Shown: piece by piece, positions 59,008 to 64,000 of the stretch
Layout of the letters: each line of letters opens with the position of its first letter
How positions within the stretch are numbered: the first letter of the stretch is position 1
Origin: Alectoria sarmentosa
Lineage: Eukaryota; Ascomycota; Lecanoromycetes; Lecanorales; Parmeliaceae
Length of the DNA: 64,000 bases
Direction of reading: 5' to 3'
Assembly (NCBI GenBank): GCA_009733775.1
Contig: WOGZ01000086.1
Coordinates: forward strand, 1-64,000
The notes under the pieces: model-generated
What the model was told of the DNA's origin: nothing
The model's input: only the letters and a program-made list of their open reading frames with translations
Databases searched by the model: none
Program-made: the position numbers and the translations under genes

Positions 59008-59453
59008 ATGGCATCGGCGAATCAGGAGAATCCAGGACAGCAGTTATCAGCAGAGCATCGCACAAGTAGCTGGGATCATAAGCCGCAAGCCATTGTATAT
59101 GACCCATCACTGGACAAGTTAGAGACTGTCAAGTGTGAGAATCTGAACAGTGAGTGAGGCACCCTAGCCACAGGAAAGCTGCTAATTTTGTAGCGAAATG
59201 CGACAGTTTCCCGGTTCATCTTCCTTGGTGGAGTAACAAAGTTGATATATATGTGGATGCGAAGAATAGGTCAGGATTCGTAGCCACGGTACAACTGGAC
59301 CGTCTTGGGCCCGCGAAGAATTGGCAGCGTCGATTCCGCCGTAATTATACGGTCCTGCACGTCAAAGGCTTGAAACCTGGAAAAGCTTCCAGGGCGTCAT
59401 CGAGTTCATCGGCCTCCATACCAGTCGTGCAAAACGGTTATCACAGTGGCTAG
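59008..59453 (+). CDS. Small conserved protein B (paralogue of 39.7-kb gene)
   Basis: Exons 59,008-59,149 and 59,194-59,453 give 133 aa; the 44-bp intron has a GTGAGT donor and a TTTGTAG acceptor, phase 1. The protein starts MASANQENPGQQLS and has SWDHKPQAIVYD, then LPWWSNKVDIYVDAKNRSGFVATVQLDRL, KNWQRR and NYTVLHVKGLKP, followed by a Ser-rich tail absent in protein A. Trp, Arg and Tyr positions of the C-terminal half are shared with protein A at 39,704. It is divergent from the patatin-like gene, 1 kb away. No known domain is recognised; no signal peptide. Confidence 0.75.
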
Positions 59454-61399
59454 ATCCAACATACGTGGGGATCATCATGGCCGTCTAAAATTACCACACC
59501 TGTTCCCTTGGATCGCTTCGTCCCATGAGCCTTTTTCTTCGCTTTTGCCACAGAACCCACGATTGGTTGGATCGTTCATATACCATCCCCCCTCCCACGA
59601 CTTCTGATACACCTCTGTTTGGACTTCGCCCTTGGATTTCACTCCTTCTGCGATGAATTTTCAAAGGACACTCCACGTTAATTTCATGGTGCAATCCCTA
59701 AAGTCTTCTTGGACGTAGGATCTGGAATAAGGACCCCTTGAATCATACTATGGGTACACCTGGCGGGAACATTGCGGGGTATAGAAAAGCTGCTTGGTCA
59801 ACATGGTCATAATGTCGGAATGAGAAGAGATTTTATGGTATCCCACGTCCTGGCAAGACGGGCCTTCCGATTTCGTATCGGAAGTGACTTTGCCACAGGC
59901 AGCCTGTTGTACATGTATGAGCACAAGAAATCTAGTTGGTGATGATATATCGTTAGACTTTCAACAACCAGGCACCTGAATTGAGATCACAGAATGCTGC
60001 ACTCTCAACAAAACCAAATTCGAAGGGCAGCAGATCAATTCGCAGTAAACCATCCAATTAAGCTAGCATATCAAGAAACACAGAAAAAAAGTCGCCGTGA
60101 ATCTCGAGCCAAAGATCCGAGGCTGAGATAACGGTTGTGAAGCTAGATAGGCTACAAGCGCAGGTAACGTAAGACATCAGAAGAGGCTGCATGCGAGAAG
60201 GAAAGCCTATGTGTACGTCAGCGTGAAGGTTCAAATATCGCTGCGCAACGGCAGAGTTCTCAGGCTGCTACATACGGAGCTCGCTGCCGAGTTTCGAGTC
60301 ACGAGGCTGAGTTGGAGGTGCAAGAGGACGCAGGCTGACAATGAGACGGAAGAAAGCTAGACAGATACAGACAGTTCCGCACGTAGAATGATGATGAGGA
60401 ACTTGAGGTCGTGCGTAGATGTGGATTACCTTTCAAGTCGTGATGGTGGAAGATTGTTACTTTTGATGAAGAGAGGTTGAAGAAAGGGGTTGGTGGCAAA
60501 GAACGCTAATACATAGGTAGCGGCAGGCACCAGTTTGTGTGTGTGTGGAAATACCATCGTGGTGGCCGCCACAGAGAAGAGATATCTCCCACACTTTCAT
60601 CCGCCCGAAGATAGAAAATTAAAAAAAACAGCTACACCATTGTACCAGCGCCATTAGGAATCGAACCTCAATACTATTAAATACCACCAGCGAAAAAAGA
60701 TGCCTGGCTGAACGTAAGTAAGATTACGCACCGCTTGTCAAGGCTCATACTTCCCAATGAATAGATTTACTCCTCTAGACAAGCATCTTGAGCAACGAGT
60801 GCGGCAGGCCTTGGAAATGTAAAAGAAATCCCCTCATGGCCTTGAGTCGCATAGTGATAGGCCCTGATGTAATTGAATCGCGCAGATATCTCTCACAGGA
60901 GAGGGGGGTGTCGGTGAAAATTTGAATTCCTGTCCACCACAACCCGTAAACCCTCAGCACAAGAGCTGGTTCGAACATCTACCTCTGACGTGTGCCGCAG
61001 TACTACTTGAAGTTTTCTAGGTTCTAATTATTCATGACCACGCGGACTCACTCTCACACGTCAATTGTTGTTATCAGCGAAAGGGAAGCTGTCTTCCATG
61101 ATTAGGGCTGATCTAGATTGAGCGTTGAACAGCGAGGTAGCCCTCGTTGATACTTAGCGTATTCGTATCTTAGAGATTCATATATCTTCGCCTGCCACCT
61201 TTTTGGCACTTCGACTGGCCTGATGATAGGTCGATCTTGCGTTAGAAAAAATTGCAGATCCATGTCGCAAGGTATACTCATTGTTGATTCATTGTTTGGT
61301 GTAGAGTGGTATCTTAAGTGCAGTCGCTAAAACTAGAGATGCAACACTTTTAGAATTCCGCCAGAAAGGCATAAGCCAGGGATACAGGGCCTCTTTATC
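59454..61399. other. Intergenic; isolated tRNA B-box-like string
   Basis: No gene is supported. On the minus strand GGTTCGATTCC (60,657-60,667) matches the internal B box of tRNA genes, and a run of eight T follows about 35 bases downstream, but there is no cloverleaf or A box. It could be a tRNA or SINE fragment. Confidence 0.4.
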
Positions 61400-63982
61400 T
61401 TATTGTCGCCTTCCCTGCATCACAGCTCTCACACTCCCTTGTACCTCCACATGCCCTACAACCTCAAAGTCCCCAATGCCCGTCTCGCTCCCAGTCTCCA
61501 TCCATCGCTGCAGGAGGTCATTGCTCTCTTTGGGCTTGATATCCTGATTCGCTGTTCCAACGGTGATATGGGCTACCGAGTTTGCAGTCTCCCATCCCTC
61601 GTTCAGTAGTCGGACAACAATACACATGACCCTGTCATCCCATACTACGCGTTCGAGACGTACACGACATTTGCCGATGAGGGGATCAGGGGCTTGAGTG
61701 GAGGGGCCGCGGGATACCTCTGATAACACTTTGGCGTGTAAGTCAGAGAGATGAGACCACAGCTCCGGATGCGAATTTAGGGAGGCGCGATGTATAAGAG
61801 TGACGTGAAAAGCCGGCTGGATGCGACGAGATTGCTGAAGCTGGCGGTACATTCTCGCCTTTTCAGGAGATTCTCGGTCGAAGAGTTTGTCGAGGGTGGA
61901 GAGCACATCTTTCGTGGGGAGTTTGACGCAGAAGTAGTCCAACTTAGGAGCCTTGGGTTGAGCTGGTTGGACTCCGATCCCATTGGCATTGCGGCCTCGG
62001 TCTCTTTTGTTACTCTTGAAGCTGAGGTCGTGCTTCATGTCAGGTTTATAATCGCTGAGAGCAGCCTCTATTGCTTTGTCAAGATCCTCATCGTTCGGCA
62101 CTTTAGGAACAAGCTTGGGATACATCTTGTGTAGAGAGGATACGGCCGTCTCGAGGTTTTCGCGAGACGATGCCATAACGTCCAAGTCGATGATTTCATC
62201 GAAGCCATCGTCAGGAGCTACATAAGGGTTGACTGGCTCGAATCGACCGAGGAAGCCTTCCATGATACCGAGGATATCTGATCTCGATTTGGTACCAGCT
62301 TGAATAGTCTGATGGTTGTCACCACGCGCAAATATTCTTTCCTGTGTGACTTGACGTATTTTGGGGAGCATCTGAGGCTTCGGGTCGTGAACGTAATGCA
62401 ACGCAACAAATCGAGCTCCAGGGACAATTTGGAGCACGTCGTCCATGACCTGCTTTCTTTCTCTTCGTTGATGATTGTTTCTATCTGCGATCATAGCAGG
62501 GTGGTCAGCTAGGGTGTTGGTTATGAGCGTGCAGAATTGTTTTGGCCTATTTTGTTTGCCCGTGATATTGTCGTTCTGAACATGGCCCCAGCCAAAAAGT
62601 TTTGTTAGAGCAATTGCAACAGTCGTTTTCCCACATCCGATGCTAGCAACCGGCAGAAGTATCAAATCTCTCGTGACCGCATCCGACGACTTATCTCCAC
62701 CATTTCCTTGTTCCTCTTGTCGGGTTATGTCTGATCCCTTGAGACCAATCTCCTTAAGGAAGCCATTTCGCATTGCGATTATTCCGTGGTTCTGGTTGTA
62801 AGCCTTGCCGATGGAGGAGTCTTTCGCAAGCTGGCGACGGGCGTACTGTAAATATTGTTCGGTGATCTGTTTGTGCTTCTTGAACCTAGGAGGCTTGCCA
62901 CTAATTACAGCCTTCGTCGCTTCGCGCCATTGCCGATACATCAAGTATGGCTCCTCGAACTTGTACTTGAAGAACCAGTCTTGGTAATTCCCTCCTTCGC
63001 CGGAATCTCTCCTTCGACATCGTATCACAAAGCCTTCTGTATCTCGGCCAGCGTAAGAGCCCGTTTCAGCACAATCATGAAGGAACGTCTTCATTGAGTT
63101 GACGTTGTCTTTAGTAAGGTACTGTGCTTTCTTGAACCCCCATTGGTCAGCGAATTCGTGTACTAGTTCACCAGGATAAGTTGCAAAATCTGGGAGGTTC
63201 AAGTTGATGCCATGTATGTAAAGACCCGCGTCTTTCGGCTCATACGCTAAGACGTGCTCTTCGAAAGAATCATCACAGAGTTCTGCAACAGCAGTGACGT
63301 TACGCTCTCTCAGCTCTCTTGCCAGATCTGCCCTTGTCTTCCCAATAGCGTTCAAGTGCTTGTCCACCCAACGCTCTCCAGCAACAGCGTGGCTCAGATC
63401 GACATTGTCTCGAGCGCCAGTTGAGTGTTTGCTGCAAACCAGTAAGTTGTCGTCTTCCAGACCCGACATGAATATGATGCATCCATTTTCCTTGACACTG
63501 AGCTCATATGGTCCTTGAGTCATTAATACGACATTCTCCCAATTCGTCTCGTGTACCTCGCCAACGTTGAAGAACTTGTCATATCCTCTGATCGCAATCT
63601 CAGGAGCACCATCTCCTCGACGGTAGGTGAACAGACCCCTAGCATAGGTTGGAAGGTCACGACGCTTGTAGTCCCAGTCTCTAAATTGCCATGAGTCCAC
63701 GGTGACACCACCAGTCCCAATAACCTCGAATGTATGTTTCTTGCATACCAGGGAGTTCTTGCCACCTCCATGCTTCTTTGTGCTGGATTCAAGCCCTTTG
63801 ATTAGGGTGGCGACTTCTTGAGTATCCTGTGCAGCATATGGAACACTGCTTTGAGGAGCCATGCTTTTTGTGTGTAGCTTGGATTTACAGCGAATGACTG
63901 TGGTACTTCGCAAGAATATATGTCGTATTGTCAGCGGAGGTCTAAGGATGACAGCATATATAGAAGAACGGCCCATAAGCAT
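61400..63982 (-). CDS. TRL1: Fungal tRNA ligase (Trl1/Rlg1 type)
   Basis: Single exon, 860 aa. It has the three-domain order of fungal tRNA ligase. The N-terminal adenylyltransferase has nucleotidyl Lys at about 164 in VKENGC (KxNG type), with AELCDD, GLYIHGINLN, EGFVIR and WFFKYKF following. The central polynucleotide kinase has a P-loop ASIGCGKTT at about 440-450. The C-terminal cyclic phosphodiesterase (2H fold) has HVTLIH at about 725 and HITVGT at about 803. It heals and seals the 2',3'-cyclic phosphate and 5'-OH ends left by tRNA splicing, and seals HAC1/XBP1-type mRNA in the unfolded protein response. The first Met starts an Arg-rich, acid-free stretch (residues 1-40) resembling a mitochondrial presequence; Met41 (MAPQSS, 63,862) would give the usual-length protein. 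The gene lies 18 bp from the window edge, so an extension upstream is possible. Confidence 0.93.
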   Translation of the reverse strand: MLMGRSSIYAVILRPPLTIRHIFLRSTTVIRCKSKLHTKSMAPQSSVPYAAQDTQEVATLIKGLESSTKKHGGGKNSLVCKKHTFEVIGTGGVTVDSWQFRDWDYKRRDLPTYARGLFTYRRGDGAPEIAIRGYDKFFNVGEVHETNWENVVLMTQGPYELSVKENGCIIFMSGLEDDNLLVCSKHSTGARDNVDLSHAVAGERWVDKHLNAIGKTRADLARELRERNVTAVAELCDDSFEEHVLAYEPKDAGLYIHGINLNLPDFATYPGELVHEFADQWGFKKAQYLTKDNVNSMKTFLHDCAETGSYAGRDTEGFVIRCRRRDSGEGGNYQDWFFKYKFEEPYLMYRQWREATKAVISGKPPRFKKHKQITEQYLQYARRQLAKDSSIGKAYNQNHGIIAMRNGFLKEIGLKGSDITRQEEQGNGGDKSSDAVTRDLILLPVASIGCGKTTVAIALTKLFGWGHVQNDNITGKQNRPKQFCTLITNTLADHPAMIADRNNHQRRERKQVMDDVLQIVPGARFVALHYVHDPKPQMLPKIRQVTQERIFARGDNHQTIQAGTKSRSDILGIMEGFLGRFEPVNPYVAPDDGFDEIIDLDVMASSRENLETAVSSLHKMYPKLVPKVPNDEDLDKAIEAALSDYKPDMKHDLSFKSNKRDRGRNANGIGVQPAQPKAPKLDYFCVKLPTKDVLSTLDKLFDRESPEKARMYRQLQQSRRIQPAFHVTLIHRASLNSHPELWSHLSDLHAKVLSEVSRGPSTQAPDPLIGKCRVRLERVVWDDRVMCIVVRLLNEGWETANSVAHITVGTANQDIKPKESNDLLQRWMETGSETGIGDFEVVGHVEVQGSVRAVMQGRRQ

Positions 63983-64000
63983 TACACTTCCTGTGTTGAT

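Noticed and set aside
60620..60720. tRNA gene on the minus strand
   Set aside because: Only the B box and a T run are present; no A box, anticodon arm or paired acceptor stem.

Overview
The window looks like nuclear DNA of a filamentous ascomycete (Pezizomycotina). Genes are intron-poor or carry short introns (about 44-210 bp) with fungal donor and branch signals. The gene set includes a GT69 mannosyltransferase, a NACHT-TPR NLR, patatin-like phospholipases, a DUF3824 protein, a fungal tRNA ligase and an SAM-type mitochondrial carrier. About the first quarter is an extremely AT-rich, repeat-derived block of the kind left by RIP (repeat-induced point mutation). Genus cannot be told from the sequence alone. 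I saw no rRNA, no intact tRNA and no CRISPR.

Layout. 1-15,960: AT-rich mutated transposon graveyard. It holds a complete but dead Ty3/gypsy chromovirus (2,108-9,317, two LTRs, 5-bp target duplication, protease, reverse transcriptase, integrase tail and chromodomain relics), the edge of a second LTR element near 1,040, and a LINE-type reverse transcriptase relic on the minus strand (about 11.6-12.7 kb). The composition changes abruptly at about 15,960. 16.6-17.9 kb: GT69 glycosyltransferase. 18.7-20.5 kb: a doubtful small gene, then microsatellites and a GAGGGTAA minisatellite. 20.6-27.7 kb: one large minus-strand NLR gene with eight exons. 27.7-32.9 kb: mostly empty, but with a 665-bp foldback/MITE flanked by a 10-bp duplication. 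32.9-33.7 kb: RING protein. 35.6-36.9 kb: truncated patatin paralogue. 37.9-38.6 kb: small secreted protein. 39.7-40.2 kb: small conserved protein A. 40.6-41.0 kb: perfect 78-bp inverted repeat. 41.5-42.7 kb: mitochondrial carrier. 43.8-44.9 kb: doubtful interrupted locus. 45.9-46.9 kb: secreted hypothetical protein. 48.7-50.8 kb: DUF3824 protein. 51.2-52.7 kb: auxin-efflux-carrier-family transporter. 52.8-53.5 kb: probable frameshifted gene. 55.9-58.0 kb: intact patatin-like phospholipase. 59.0-59.5 kb: small conserved protein B. 61.4-64.0 kb: tRNA ligase.

How the parts relate. Housekeeping genes (tRNA ligase, carrier, transporter) are mixed with fast-evolving immunity-type genes. The most interesting pattern is a repeated arrangement: a minus-strand patatin-family gene with a plus-strand small gene to its right (35.6/39.7 kb and 55.9/59.0 kb). 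The two small proteins are clear paralogues with the same intron position and phase. The two patatin-family genes share an intron at the same position and phase, directly before the patatin glycine loop, but one copy stops ten residues later. With the NLR at 20.6-27.7 kb, this suggests a heterokaryon-incompatibility or defence-like neighbourhood; that role is inference. All gene models were spliced by eye; exon sums are whole codons throughout.
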